From: an uncultured Acidobacteriota bacterium
Lineage (GTDB): Bacteria; Acidobacteriota; Vicinamibacteria; Vicinamibacterales; CAVVIG01
DNA: 32,528 nucleotides
Direction of reading: 5' to 3'
NCBI GenBank assembly: GCA_902825985.1
Contig: CADEDC010000065.1
Coordinates: 1 to 32,528, forward strand
Position numbers and translations under genes: made by a program. Below are positions 7,663-14,358 of the stretch, one piece after another; within the stretch, counting starts at the first letter, position 1, and each line of letters begins with the position of its first letter. Under the pieces are notes generated by a model. The model was not told the DNA's origin and searched no databases. It was given only the letters and a program-made list of their open reading frames with translations.

Positions 7663-8909
7663 CAGTCGGCCCTGAGCGCGGTGACGATGTCGATGGAGGC
7701 GGCGCGCCGCGCCGGATACCATCCGGCAGCCGTGCCGCTCAACCCCGCCGCCGCGAGACTGCCGAGGGCCACCGGCCACCGCAGGGACAGATCCAGGCTC
7801 AGGGCGTGGGCCGCGATTGTCAACAACCCACCGCCCAGGGCGATGCCGATGCCGCCGCCAACCAGCGCGATGATGCTCGACTCGGCCAGCGTCTCGATCA
7901 GCACGTTGCCGCGCGAGGCGCCAAGCGCCCGCCGGATGCCGATCTCGTGGGTCCGCTGCGTGACCGACACCAGCGTGGTGTTGGCCACCACGACGATCGC
8001 CGCGATGAGGGCCATCAGCGAGATCGGCGGACCGGCCAGGCCGACCCGCTCGGTCAGGGCGGTGACGAAACTGCGCGACGCCTCAGGCGTGATGAGGTCG
8101 AAGGTGTTGTCGGCACCGGGACGGAGATGCCGACGGGCGCGCATCGACACGATGGCCCGATCCTCGGCGCCGCCAACTGCGGCCGATCCCGCCGGAGCCC
8201 GCGCGAACACCTGCAGCGACGCCGGGGCGCCGAAGGCGCGCTCGAATGCGGTGATCGGCATCCAGATGTAGCGATCCAGCGACACGCCGCCGGCGGTCCC
8301 CTGGCGCGTCTGCACGCCGATGACGGTGAAGGCGCGGCCGCCGATGCGGATCGATCGGCCGATCGGATCGAGCCCGGGAAACAGCTGCTCGACGATCTGG
8401 GTGCCCGCCACCAGCACCTGGGCGCCGCGCACTTCTTCGTCCTCGGTGAAGAAGCGGCCGGCGTCGACGTCGATGTCGCGGATGGCGCCGAGCGACGCCT
8501 GGGTGCCGTTGATCGTCGCGTTCTCGAACTTGCGACCGCCGGCGATCGCGTCCGCCGTCCGCTGCGCCGTCGCGGCGTAGCGCACCCGCCCGTCGGCGAC
8601 CCGGCCGAGGAAGCGGACGTCGCTGCGGGTGATGTTCGGGTTGCGCTGCGACTTCACGGCGAGCTCGCGACGGCTGAGCGTGCCGGCGGCGACGCGCGCG
8701 AGCACGAACGTATCGGTGCCGAACGCCCGGGCGCTGGCGTCGCGGGCCGCAGCCGCGACGCCGTCGAGGCCGGTCTGCACGATGGCGGTGGTCGCGACCG
8801 CCGCCGCCACGGCGCACGCGGCGAGCGCCGAACGCAGCGGATTGCGCCGGATCGTCCGCACGGCTTCCGACGTGCCGTCCAGCCACAGTCGGATCCAGCG
8901 GCGCATCAT
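7662..8909 (-). CDS. ABC transporter permease, MacB/FtsX type
   Basis: This is a 415-residue paralogue of the next permease, with the same layout: an N-terminal helix (SALAACAVAAAVATTAIV), a MacB periplasmic core domain (about 50-280) and a three-helix FtsX domain. The FtsX domain contains RTHEIGIRRALGASR and the C-terminal ASIDIVTALRAD. It lies 3 bp after the adaptor stop codon. AGGA upstream supports the first of two consecutive ATGs. It probably forms a heterodimeric transporter with its neighbour, fed by the adaptor protein. No ATPase gene is in this operon, which is unusual. Confidence 0.92.
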   Translation of the reverse strand: MMRRWIRLWLDGTSEAVRTIRRNPLRSALAACAVAAAVATTAIVQTGLDGVAAAARDASARAFGTDTFVLARVAAGTLSRRELAVKSQRNPNITRSDVRFLGRVADGRVRYAATAQRTADAIAGGRKFENATINGTQASLGAIRDIDVDAGRFFTEDEEVRGAQVLVAGTQIVEQLFPGLDPIGRSIRIGGRAFTVIGVQTRQGTAGGVSLDRYIWMPITAFERAFGAPASLQVFARAPAGSAAVGGAEDRAIVSMRARRHLRPGADNTFDLITPEASRSFVTALTERVGLAGPPISLMALIAAIVVVANTTLVSVTQRTHEIGIRRALGASRGNVLIETLAESSIIALVGGGIGIALGGGLLTIAAHALSLDLSLRWPVALGSLAAAGLSGTAAGWYPARRAASIDIVTALRAD

Positions 8910-8912
8910 CGA

Positions 8913-10133
8913 TCAGTCCTGTGGTGGGGTGGCGCGAACCAGGGCGCCGTCCTGCAGATCGCGGAGCGTCTGATACGGTCCGCTGACGATGGTGGCGTTC
9001 TCCGCGACACCGGAGACTTCGATGTCGAGGCCGCCAATCGCGCCGGTCGTCACCGGCGTGAACACGGCCACGCCGTCGCGCAGGCCGAACACACCGGAGC
9101 GCTCGAGACCGTCCGCGCCGGTGCGCAGGACGACGCTCTGCAGCGGCACCGTCAGGACGTTCGTGCGTTCGGCCGTGACGATCTCGGCGTCGCAGGTGAG
9201 GCCGGGCCGCAGGCCGGGATCCGGATTCTCGAGGCGGACCACGACCTTGAACTCGCGCGCCGCGGCGCCCGTGCCGGCGACCGGCAGCGCACTGGCGCCG
9301 ATCTCGACCACATGCCCGGCAAAGCGGCGATTCGGCAACGCCTCGAGGGTGACGTCGGCCGGCTGGCCGATGGCCAGGCGCAGGACGTCGGCTTCCGCCA
9401 CCTTGACCTCCGCGTCGATCGCCCCGAGGTCCGACACAGTCATCAGCGTCGTTCCCGGCTGGTTCTGCAGGCCGATGACCACCATCTCGCCTTCGCGGAC
9501 GCGCAGGCGGGTGACGATGCCGTCGATCGGCGAGGCGACGGCGGTCTTGAGGAGGATGTCGCGGCGGCTGGTCTGCTGGGCGCGTGCCTGCGCGACGCGC
9601 CGGGCGGCGGCGGCCAGAGACTGGCGGACGCGGGCGGCAGCCGCCCGGACCGCACCGACCTGTGCGGCTGCCGCATCGGCGGCGGCGCGCGCGGCATCGA
9701 GGTCGGACGCTGGCGCCAGCCCCTCAGCCGACAGCTGCTGCGCGCGGGCGAGCCTCTGGCTGGCGTCGCGCAACCGGGCGTCGGCGGCGGCCTGTTCGTC
9801 GGCGCGCAGGGCGTTGGCCTGTTCGGTGGCGCCGACAAGCTCGCTCTGCGCCTGCACCGGATCGATGCGGGCCAGGATCTGTCCGGCGGTGACGCGATCG
9901 CCCTCGGCCACCGGCAGCGACACGATCTTGCCCATCACGCTGGAGCCGATGTCGGCGTAGCGGGTGGCGACGATTTCCCCGGAGGCGGTGACCGTCGAGC
10001 GGAACTGCGCCTTCCGCGTGACGCCGGCGAGGTCGACGGTCTGGCGGGCCGGCCCCCGTCTCGCGACGACCGCCGCAGCGATCGCCCCGAGTCCGGTGAC
10101 GAGCACGAGGAGCAGGAGCGTGCGTCGTTTCAC
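8913..10133 (-). CDS. Periplasmic adaptor (HlyD/RND membrane fusion protein family)
   Basis: This is a 406-residue protein. An N-terminal signal anchor (KRRTLLLLVLVTGLGAIAAA) is followed by the first lipoyl half (about 60-85, GSSVMGKIVSLPVAEGDRV). A long Ala/Arg-rich coiled-coil hairpin runs from about 95 to 190. The second lipoyl half follows (ASPIDGIVTRLRVREGEMV), then beta-barrel and membrane-proximal domains. This is the MacA-like architecture that bridges an inner-membrane permease to an outer-membrane factor. I chose GTG 10133 because it overlaps the previous gene's stop as GTGA and begins directly at the basic/hydrophobic signal. The larger frame up to 10571 has no sensible N-terminus. 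Confidence 0.93.
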   Translation of the reverse strand: MKRRTLLLLVLVTGLGAIAAAVVARRGPARQTVDLAGVTRKAQFRSTVTASGEIVATRYADIGSSVMGKIVSLPVAEGDRVTAGQILARIDPVQAQSELVGATEQANALRADEQAAADARLRDASQRLARAQQLSAEGLAPASDLDAARAAADAAAAQVGAVRAAAARVRQSLAAAARRVAQARAQQTSRRDILLKTAVASPIDGIVTRLRVREGEMVVIGLQNQPGTTLMTVSDLGAIDAEVKVAEADVLRLAIGQPADVTLEALPNRRFAGHVVEIGASALPVAGTGAAAREFKVVVRLENPDPGLRPGLTCDAEIVTAERTNVLTVPLQSVVLRTGADGLERSGVFGLRDGVAVFTPVTTGAIGGLDIEVSGVAENATIVSGPYQTLRDLQDGALVRATPPQD

Positions 10134-10600
10134 GGTTGTGCGGACATCCGGATCATCGGTCGCCCGTAGGGCCGCCCGGGCCACGGCGTGCCGGCGATCA
10201 TCGCGAGCAGGGCGATCGACATGCCGATGAGCAGCCGCTTGCGCCGCGTGTCCGGATTGCCGGCCTTGCGAGCCACGACCCGGCCGACGTGCAGGGCGAT
10301 GACCGCGACGACCATCAGGGCGACGTGCTCGACGGCCCAGAACCGCGTCACCTGCGTCCGCATCGCTTCGCCGAAGTTCTCGCGGATTGCCGCCATGTTC
10401 GGGCTGAACACCCAGTAGAGCAGCATGCCGACCACCAACTGGAGGTCGAGGGCGATCAGGAAGAACAATCCCCACCTGTCGGCCGGGTTCGCCTCGCCCG
10501 CCTTGGGCCGCGCGGTCACGAGCATGAAGACGGCGAGCAGCCCGGCGATCAGCGCACCCCACCGCAGCCACGAGTGAAGGATCAGGAAGAGTGTGTACAT
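10130..10600 (-). CDS. Four-helix membrane protein of unknown function (cytochrome b-like by helix and His pattern)
   Basis: This is a 156-residue protein with about four hydrophobic helices (about 4-28, 42-66, 88-110, 124-142). Conserved-looking features are LHSWLRW near the N-terminus, LDLQLVVGMLLYWVF in helix 2, VEHVALM in helix 3 and ALHVGR after it. His9 and the His residues of helices 3-4 lie within membrane segments, as in b-type haem proteins. Similar proteins are sometimes loosely annotated as cytochrome B. I do not recognise a proven function. Its stop overlaps the adaptor's GTG start (GTGA), so it is translationally coupled to the export operon and likely its first gene. Confidence 0.8.
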   Translation of the reverse strand: MYTLFLILHSWLRWGALIAGLLAVFMLVTARPKAGEANPADRWGLFFLIALDLQLVVGMLLYWVFSPNMAAIRENFGEAMRTQVTRFWAVEHVALMVVAVIALHVGRVVARKAGNPDTRRKRLLIGMSIALLAMIAGTPWPGRPYGRPMIRMSAQP

Positions 10601-10607
10601 GCGGGGA

Positions 10608-10613
10608 ACGTTA
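10608..10613 (-). promoter_or_regulatory. Candidate -10 element before the 4-TM protein gene
   Basis: TAACGT on the reverse strand ends 7 nt before the ATG at 10600. The overlapping GATAAC is an alternative reading. It would give a leaderless or near-leaderless transcript for the 4-TM/adaptor/permease operon. No -35 was recognised. Confidence 0.35.
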
Positions 10614-10681
10614 TCACGCCTGCTGCCGGGTCGCCCCAGCTTGCCGACCTTGAGTGAGACGCCGGCGGATCCCGGGACGAT

Positions 10682-11605
10682 TCACGCGTCGGACGTCAGC
10701 CGGGCAAGCGCCCGCTCGGCCTTGTCACGGGCCTCGCCGGCGGCCTTCACGGCCGACCGGGCATCGCGCAGGTGTGCCTGCGCCTGCGTCACGCGGAGCT
10801 CGGCGTCGGCCAGCGCCTGGACGGCCCGCGCCTCCTCGTCAGCGGCGGCGCGCGCCGCGGTGCGCGCGCCGGTCAGCGCCTCGGTGGCCGCCGCCACGCG
10901 GGCGGTGTGCGCCGCTTGGGCGTCGGCTTCGGCGCGCGTCCGGTCGTCGCGGTGCTCGCCCTTCGGTCGCAGCGTCGTCACCCCCGCCGGCGGCCGCGTC
11001 GGGGCGCGCGAACCGGAGGTCGGCGGCGCCGGCGTCACGCCGAACAGCGCCTCGAAGCCGGCCGGCTGGAGGACTTCCGTGAAGCGACCGGGGGCGGCCG
11101 GCAGACTGGCGGCGAGCGAGAGCGCTTCCAGCATGCGCGACAGGTGATCCGGGTTCGGGTGCGCGTCGGCCCGCGCCGCGAGGCGAACCGCCTGGTGCAC
11201 GGCGTCGGCCACCGCCTGGCGGTGGGCGGCCGTGGCGTCGCGGACGACGTCGCGGGCGCGTTGCGTCTCGCGGGGGGTGGCGCCCGGCTTCTCGAGCGCC
11301 GCAATCTGAGCCGTGCGAAGCGCCGTGCCCGCGTGCCGGAGGCGATCCCAGATGGAGCGCGCCTGCCAATACACCTGGTTGACCGCCCACGGAACGACGC
11401 CCGGCTTGGCCAGCGCTTTCACGCCGGCCGCCGCCTCGCGCGACCCGGCCCGGGTCAGCGACTGCGCCAGGCCGTTTCGCGCGCCGGTGAACGAGGCGAG
11501 CGGTTGCTGATACAGGGCGTCGATGTCACCCGCCAGGGCGGTGTCCGGAGGCGGGGGGAGGGCACCGCCGGCAGCCGGCACCGCCGGCTTCGCACGTCGA
11601 GGCAC
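10682..11605 (-). CDS. Conserved hypothetical protein, Ala/Arg-rich helical and coiled-coil
   Basis: This is a 307-residue protein, start GTG 11605, 8 bp after the lipoprotein stop. Residues about 28-75 carry a recognisable pattern: LYQQPLASFTGARNGLAQSL, then GSREAAAGVKALAKPGVVPWAVNQV. I know similar patterns (LYxxPLxxFxxARxxL, then VKALRKPSxxAWAxN) from uncharacterised actinobacterial and other high-GC proteins. The C-terminal half (about 215-307) is Ala/Glu/Arg-rich and predicted coiled coil. There is no signal peptide, so it is likely cytoplasmic. Function is unknown. The strong composition bias means the gene call rests on the conserved N-terminal block and good fit between neighbours. 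Confidence 0.75.
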   Translation of the reverse strand: MPRRAKPAVPAAGGALPPPPDTALAGDIDALYQQPLASFTGARNGLAQSLTRAGSREAAAGVKALAKPGVVPWAVNQVYWQARSIWDRLRHAGTALRTAQIAALEKPGATPRETQRARDVVRDATAAHRQAVADAVHQAVRLAARADAHPNPDHLSRMLEALSLAASLPAAPGRFTEVLQPAGFEALFGVTPAPPTSGSRAPTRPPAGVTTLRPKGEHRDDRTRAEADAQAAHTARVAAATEALTGARTAARAAADEEARAVQALADAELRVTQAQAHLRDARSAVKAAGEARDKAERALARLTSDA

Positions 11606-11613
11606 GCGCGTCC

Positions 11614-12024
11614 CTACGGCCGCGAGACCTGAACGGTATAGGTCTGTGCGCTGTTGACGCCACCGCCGTTGAACACCTGGAGGCAGTAGTTGCCCCGGTT
11701 GATCGGCATGATCAGCACGTCACGGTTCAGACCGGTCAGGTTGTTCAGGTTGATGACCGAGCAGCCACCGCTGACCTGCTGGCCGACGGCGACGCCGATG
11801 AGCGAGGCGCTATTGGGCGCAATGGCGGTGAAGCGGACCGACATTTCGCCGTTCCGGCTCGCCGTGAACGAGAACGACGTCGGCTGCCCTTCCGGCGTGA
11901 CGGTGCCGTTGAACGTATCGATGGCGTTGTTCGAAGGATTGGCCACGCCGCTGCAGCCGGACAGCAGCGCGGCTGTCAGGACGGGCGCAAGCACACGGAC
12001 AAGGACAGATCGCTCTGCGTGCAT
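11614..12024 (-). CDS. Small lipoprotein with a PPC-like beta domain
   Basis: This is a 136-residue protein. The signal peptide has a lipobox LLSGC (Cys about 24). The mature part looks like a single beta-sandwich: DTFNGTVTPEGQPTSFSFTA, a central GEMSVRFTAIAPN, and a C-terminal GNYCLQVFNGGGV with YTVQV. That pattern resembles bacterial pre-peptidase C-terminal (PPC) domains, which are found on secreted proteins. Two Cys residues of the mature part could form a disulphide. Function is unknown; it may be surface or periplasmic. It is divergent from the hydrolase at 12084, with a 59-bp shared promoter region. Confidence 0.82.
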   Translation of the reverse strand: MHAERSVLVRVLAPVLTAALLSGCSGVANPSNNAIDTFNGTVTPEGQPTSFSFTASRNGEMSVRFTAIAPNSASLIGVAVGQQVSGGCSVINLNNLTGLNRDVLIMPINRGNYCLQVFNGGGVNSAQTYTVQVSRP

Positions 12025-12030
12025 GCGGCG

Positions 12031-12036
12031 ATTCTC
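12031..12036 (-). promoter_or_regulatory. Weak candidate -10 for the small lipoprotein
   Basis: GAGAAT on the reverse strand (4 of 6 consensus) ends 6 nt before the ATG at 12024. This is again a leaderless geometry. No -35 was seen. Confidence 0.25.
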
Positions 12037-12069
12037 TCACAGGCGGACCCGGTTCCGCCTCCCCGGGCG

Positions 12070-12075
12070 TATACT
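12070..12075 (+). promoter_or_regulatory. -10 element TATACT before the 12084 hydrolase gene
   Basis: TATACT (5 of 6 consensus) ends 8 nt before the ATG at 12084. The expected start point would fall at or next to the start codon. The region upstream at the -35 position is GC-rich and does not match TTGACA. Confidence 0.45.
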
Positions 12076-12083
12076 CGCGGGCT

Positions 12084-13970
12084 ATGAAAAAAATCCTTCT
12101 CGCGTCGTGGGCGCTGGCCCTGCTGGCTTCGGCCGCGCGGGCCGAGGTCACTCGTGTCGAGGTGAAGACGCGCGCCGCCGTCGGGCAGTCGGGGTACGAG
12201 AAAGTGGCCGGCACGGTGCACTTCGCCCTCGACCCCACGGACCCGCGGAACCGGGTGGTGGCCGATCTGGACAAGGCGGCGACTGCCGCCCGCGGGCGGG
12301 TGGAGTTCTCGTCCGACTTCTACCTGCTGCGGCCGCTGGATGCCGCCCGGTCGAATGGAGTCGCGCTGCTGGAGGTGGCCAACCGCGGCCGCAAGGGGCT
12401 GATCGGCATGTTCAGCCGCGGTCCCGCGAGCGCCGACCCGTCGAGCGACGCCGACCTCGGCGACGGCTTCCTGACACGGCAAGGCTACACGCTCGCCTGG
12501 GTCGGCTGGCAGTTCGATGTCCGGCCGGACGGCGGCCTGGTGACCCTGCAGGCCCCAAGGGCCGTGAACACGAGCCTGATCGTGCGGGCCGAGTTCACGC
12601 CGAACGACCGGGGTCCCGCCTTCACGGTGGCCGACCTGGCCGGCTACCCGCCGAGCGATCAGGGTGGCCCCGACACGGTGCTGACGATGCGGACCGATCA
12701 GTTCGCCGCGGCCCGGACGATTCCGCGTGCGGCGTACGGCGTCGCCGGCAACGTCGTCACCATGAAAGACGGCTTCGAGGCCGGGCGCATCTACACGCTC
12801 GCCTACCGCACGGCCAACCCGGCGATCGCGGGCGCCGGCCTCGCGGCGTTTCGTGACTTCGCGGCCTGGTTGAAACGGGGCGGCGGCGACAGCCCGCGCG
12901 TCCGCTACACCTACGCCTGGGGATCGTCGCAGAGCGGACGCTTCCTCCGCACCTTCCTCTACTACGGGTTCAATGCCGATGAACAGGGCCAGCCGGTACT
13001 GGACGGCGTGATGGCACACATCGCCGGTGCCGCGGGCCTCAGCATCAACGAACGCAGCGCCACGCCGAACGCCCTGTCGATGTTCACGGCGACCGGATTC
13101 CCGTATGCGAACCAGGCGACCACCGACCCGATCACCGGGCGGACCGAGGGGCTGCTCGAGAACGCGCGTGCGAAGGCGCATCAGCCGAAGATCTTCTTCA
13201 CGAACTCGGCGGTCGAGTACTGGGGCGGCGGCCGGTCGGCGGCGCTCGTCCACACGGCGCCGGACGGCAAGTCCGACCTGGCGCTCCGCGACAACGAACG
13301 CGTCTACTTCCTCACCGGGGCGCAGCACTCGCCGGCGCGCTTTCCGACGCGTGTCACGCAGGGGCAGCAGGCCGAGAACCCGGTCGAGTACGCCTGGACG
13401 CTGCGCGCGCTGCTGACCGCGATGGACGCCTGGGTGCGGCAGGGGAAGACGCCGCCCGCCAGCCGCTACCCGACGCTCGCCGATGGCACGCTCGTCGCCG
13501 CCGACCAGGTGAAGTTTCCGGCGATTCCCGGTGTCGCGTCGCCGCGGTCGCTGCCGGCCGTGCGCCAGAACGATCGACCGGTGCCGTTCCTCGTGCCGCA
13601 GGTGGATGTCGATGGCAATGAGCTTTCCGGCATCCGGACACCGGAGATCAGCGTGCCGATGGGGACGTATACGGGGTGGAACTTCCGCAACGCCGGCATC
13701 GGCGGCACCAGCCTGCTCGTGTCGTTGATGGGGTCGGCGATTCCGTTCGCGGCGACGAAAGCCGGGAAGGCGCCCGGCGACCCGCGTCCCTCGGTGGAGG
13801 AGCGCTACCCGACGCAGTCGGCGTTCCTGGCGAAGGTGCAGGCGGCGGCCGATGCGCTCGTCGCCGGTGGCTATCTGCTGAAGGACGACGTGGCGCCGGT
13901 CCTGCGGCGGGCGCAGCAGCACTGGGACGCCGGCCACGGGACGGCCGCCCCGACGACGGCAAGCCGGTGA
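12084..13970 (+). CDS. Secreted alpha/beta-hydrolase-domain protein (large, about 630 residues)
   Basis: This is a 628-residue protein with a signal peptide (KKILLASWALALLASAARA, cleavage about residue 20). The fold family is the large secreted alpha/beta hydrolase domain seen in many soil bacteria. LLEVANRGRKG is at about 96-105. The nucleophile region GSSQSGRFLRTFLYYGFN starts at residue 280, with the Ser of SQSG the likely nucleophile. The C-terminal part has PQVDVDGNELSGIRTPEI and PMGTYTGWN. Substrates of this family are not established; ester hydrolysis is the reasonable guess. It is monocistronic: a divergent gene lies upstream, and a G-rich tandem repeat starts 8 bp after its stop. Confidence 0.88.
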   Translation: MKKILLASWALALLASAARAEVTRVEVKTRAAVGQSGYEKVAGTVHFALDPTDPRNRVVADLDKAATAARGRVEFSSDFYLLRPLDAARSNGVALLEVANRGRKGLIGMFSRGPASADPSSDADLGDGFLTRQGYTLAWVGWQFDVRPDGGLVTLQAPRAVNTSLIVRAEFTPNDRGPAFTVADLAGYPPSDQGGPDTVLTMRTDQFAAARTIPRAAYGVAGNVVTMKDGFEAGRIYTLAYRTANPAIAGAGLAAFRDFAAWLKRGGGDSPRVRYTYAWGSSQSGRFLRTFLYYGFNADEQGQPVLDGVMAHIAGAAGLSINERSATPNALSMFTATGFPYANQATTDPITGRTEGLLENARAKAHQPKIFFTNSAVEYWGGGRSAALVHTAPDGKSDLALRDNERVYFLTGAQHSPARFPTRVTQGQQAENPVEYAWTLRALLTAMDAWVRQGKTPPASRYPTLADGTLVAADQVKFPAIPGVASPRSLPAVRQNDRPVPFLVPQVDVDGNELSGIRTPEISVPMGTYTGWNFRNAGIGGTSLLVSLMGSAIPFAATKAGKAPGDPRPSVEERYPTQSAFLAKVQAAADALVAGGYLLKDDVAPVLRRAQQHWDAGHGTAAPTTASR

Positions 13971-13977
13971 CGGGGGT

Positions 13978-14067
13978 GGTGGGCCCGGTAGGGCTGGTGG
14001 GCCGGGTAGGCCTGGTGGGCCTGGTGGGCCGGGTGGGCCGGGTAGGCCGGGTAGGCCTGGTAGGGTA
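13978..14067 (+). repeat. Ten tandem 9-bp G-rich units (GGTRGGCCN), intergenic
   Basis: Ten consecutive 9-bp units can be read directly. They are close to GGTGGGCCG or GGTAGGCCT, varying mainly at position 4 (G/A) and position 9. They begin 8 bp after the hydrolase stop codon. The stretch 13972-13999 has four runs of at least three G with loops of 4, 7 and 5 nt, so it meets the simple G-quadruplex rule. In one reverse frame the unit reads as collagen-like Gly-Pro-Pro/Gly-Leu-Pro, but there is no gene context for that. It may be a variable-number repeat or act as a transcription roadblock before the ilv promoter. Confidence 0.92.
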
Positions 14068-14139
14068 TCGCCATTCGCAGCCGTTATGAACTTGCCGACT
14101 GGTATAAACGAGTGTAATCGTCTGAGAAGCAGATTCAAT

Positions 14140-14168
14140 TTGACAGATCAGCTGTAAGCCGATGTAAT
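14140..14168 (+). promoter_or_regulatory. Near-consensus sigma-70 promoter of the ilv leader/operon
   Basis: A perfect -35 TTGACA (14140-14145), a 17-bp spacer and -10 TGTAAT (14163-14168, 5 of 6) lie in an AT-rich island (about 14080-14180) within GC-rich DNA. The start point is expected near A14175-A14177, which is at or 2 nt before the ATG of the leader peptide. This is the best promoter in the window by sequence. Confidence 0.85.
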
Positions 14169-14177
14169 TCCTTTACA
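14163..14177. promoter_or_regulatory. Inverted repeat over the -10/start point (possible operator)
   Basis: TGTAA and TTACA are perfect 5-bp inverted half-sites separated by TTCCT. They overlap the -10 box and the predicted transcription start. A related TGTAATC also occurs at 14113-14119. It could bind a repressor, but it may be chance within an AT-rich promoter. Confidence 0.35.
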
Positions 14178-14311
14178 TGCTGTCGATCGCCCACATCCTG
14201 AACGCGTCTTGCGCGGCAGGCAGCCCCACCAGGCTGCCGGCACCGCGCGTCGACAGGGTCGTGGTTCCGGTGGTCGGCTGTTCCGTCACCACGGAAGAGC
14301 CGGCCGGATGA
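14177..14311 (+). CDS. Valine-rich leader peptide of the ilv attenuator (ivbL-like)
   Basis: A 44-codon ORF starts with ATG at the predicted transcription start and ends with TGA at 14309-14311. It begins MLSIAHILN. Residues 25-33 read V-D-R-V-V-V-P-V-V, coded by 14249-14275, with one more Val at 37. Codons 28-33 are GTC GTG GTT CCG GTG GTC. Such a Val run matches the logic of E. coli ivbL, whose peptide has a Val run that senses charged tRNA-Val. Ile and Leu codons near the start (2, 4, 7, 8) could add sensitivity. There is no Shine-Dalgarno sequence, so it would be read as a leaderless ORF. The stop codon lies inside the switch segment of the RNA. The identification is from sequence and context, not from similarity to a known peptide. 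Confidence 0.75.
   Translation: MLSIAHILNASCAAGSPTRLPAPRVDRVVVPVVGCSVTTEEPAG
14211..14248 (+). promoter_or_regulatory. Stable hairpin within the leader ORF, before the Val codons
   Basis: GCGCGG (14211-14216) pairs with CCGCGC (14243-14248). Inside it, GGCAGCC (14219-14225) pairs with GGCTGCC (14232-14238), with loop CCACCA. It could pause RNA polymerase so that the first ribosome catches up, as pause hairpins do in known attenuators. That role is inferred. Confidence 0.6.
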
Positions 14312-14358
14312 CGATGACAGCCCTTGCGTAGCGCAGCAGGTTTCAGGGCCATCATCCG
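14258..14358 (+). promoter_or_regulatory. Attenuator switch: protector hairpin versus antiterminator
   Basis: Protector pairing (1:2) starts exactly at the Val codons. GTCGT 14258-14262 pairs with ACGAT 14311-14315 (one G-U). TCCGG 14266-14270 pairs with CCGGA 14304-14308. CGGCT 14275-14279 pairs with AGCCG 14298-14302. TTCCGT 14281-14286 pairs with ACGGAA 14291-14296, with loop CACC. The alternative (2:3) is CGGATGA 14305-14311 with TCATCCG 14352-14358, a perfect 7-bp match that would consume the 5' arm of the terminator. The two states share 14304-14311 and cannot coexist. A ribosome stalled on Val codons would block 1:2 and favour 2:3 (read-through). A ribosome reaching the TGA at 14309 would mask segment 2 and allow termination. 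Confidence 0.72.

Noticed and set aside
5236..8271. 1011-codon plus-strand ORF
   Set aside because: It spans the antisense of the SPFH, nfeD and permease genes and has no domain motifs. This is a composition artefact.
11976..14138. 720-codon minus ORF with collagen-like Gly-X-Pro repeat at its N-terminus
   Set aside because: The collagen-like part is the 9-bp repeat and the remainder is antisense to the secreted hydrolase. There is no signal peptide or ribosome site.
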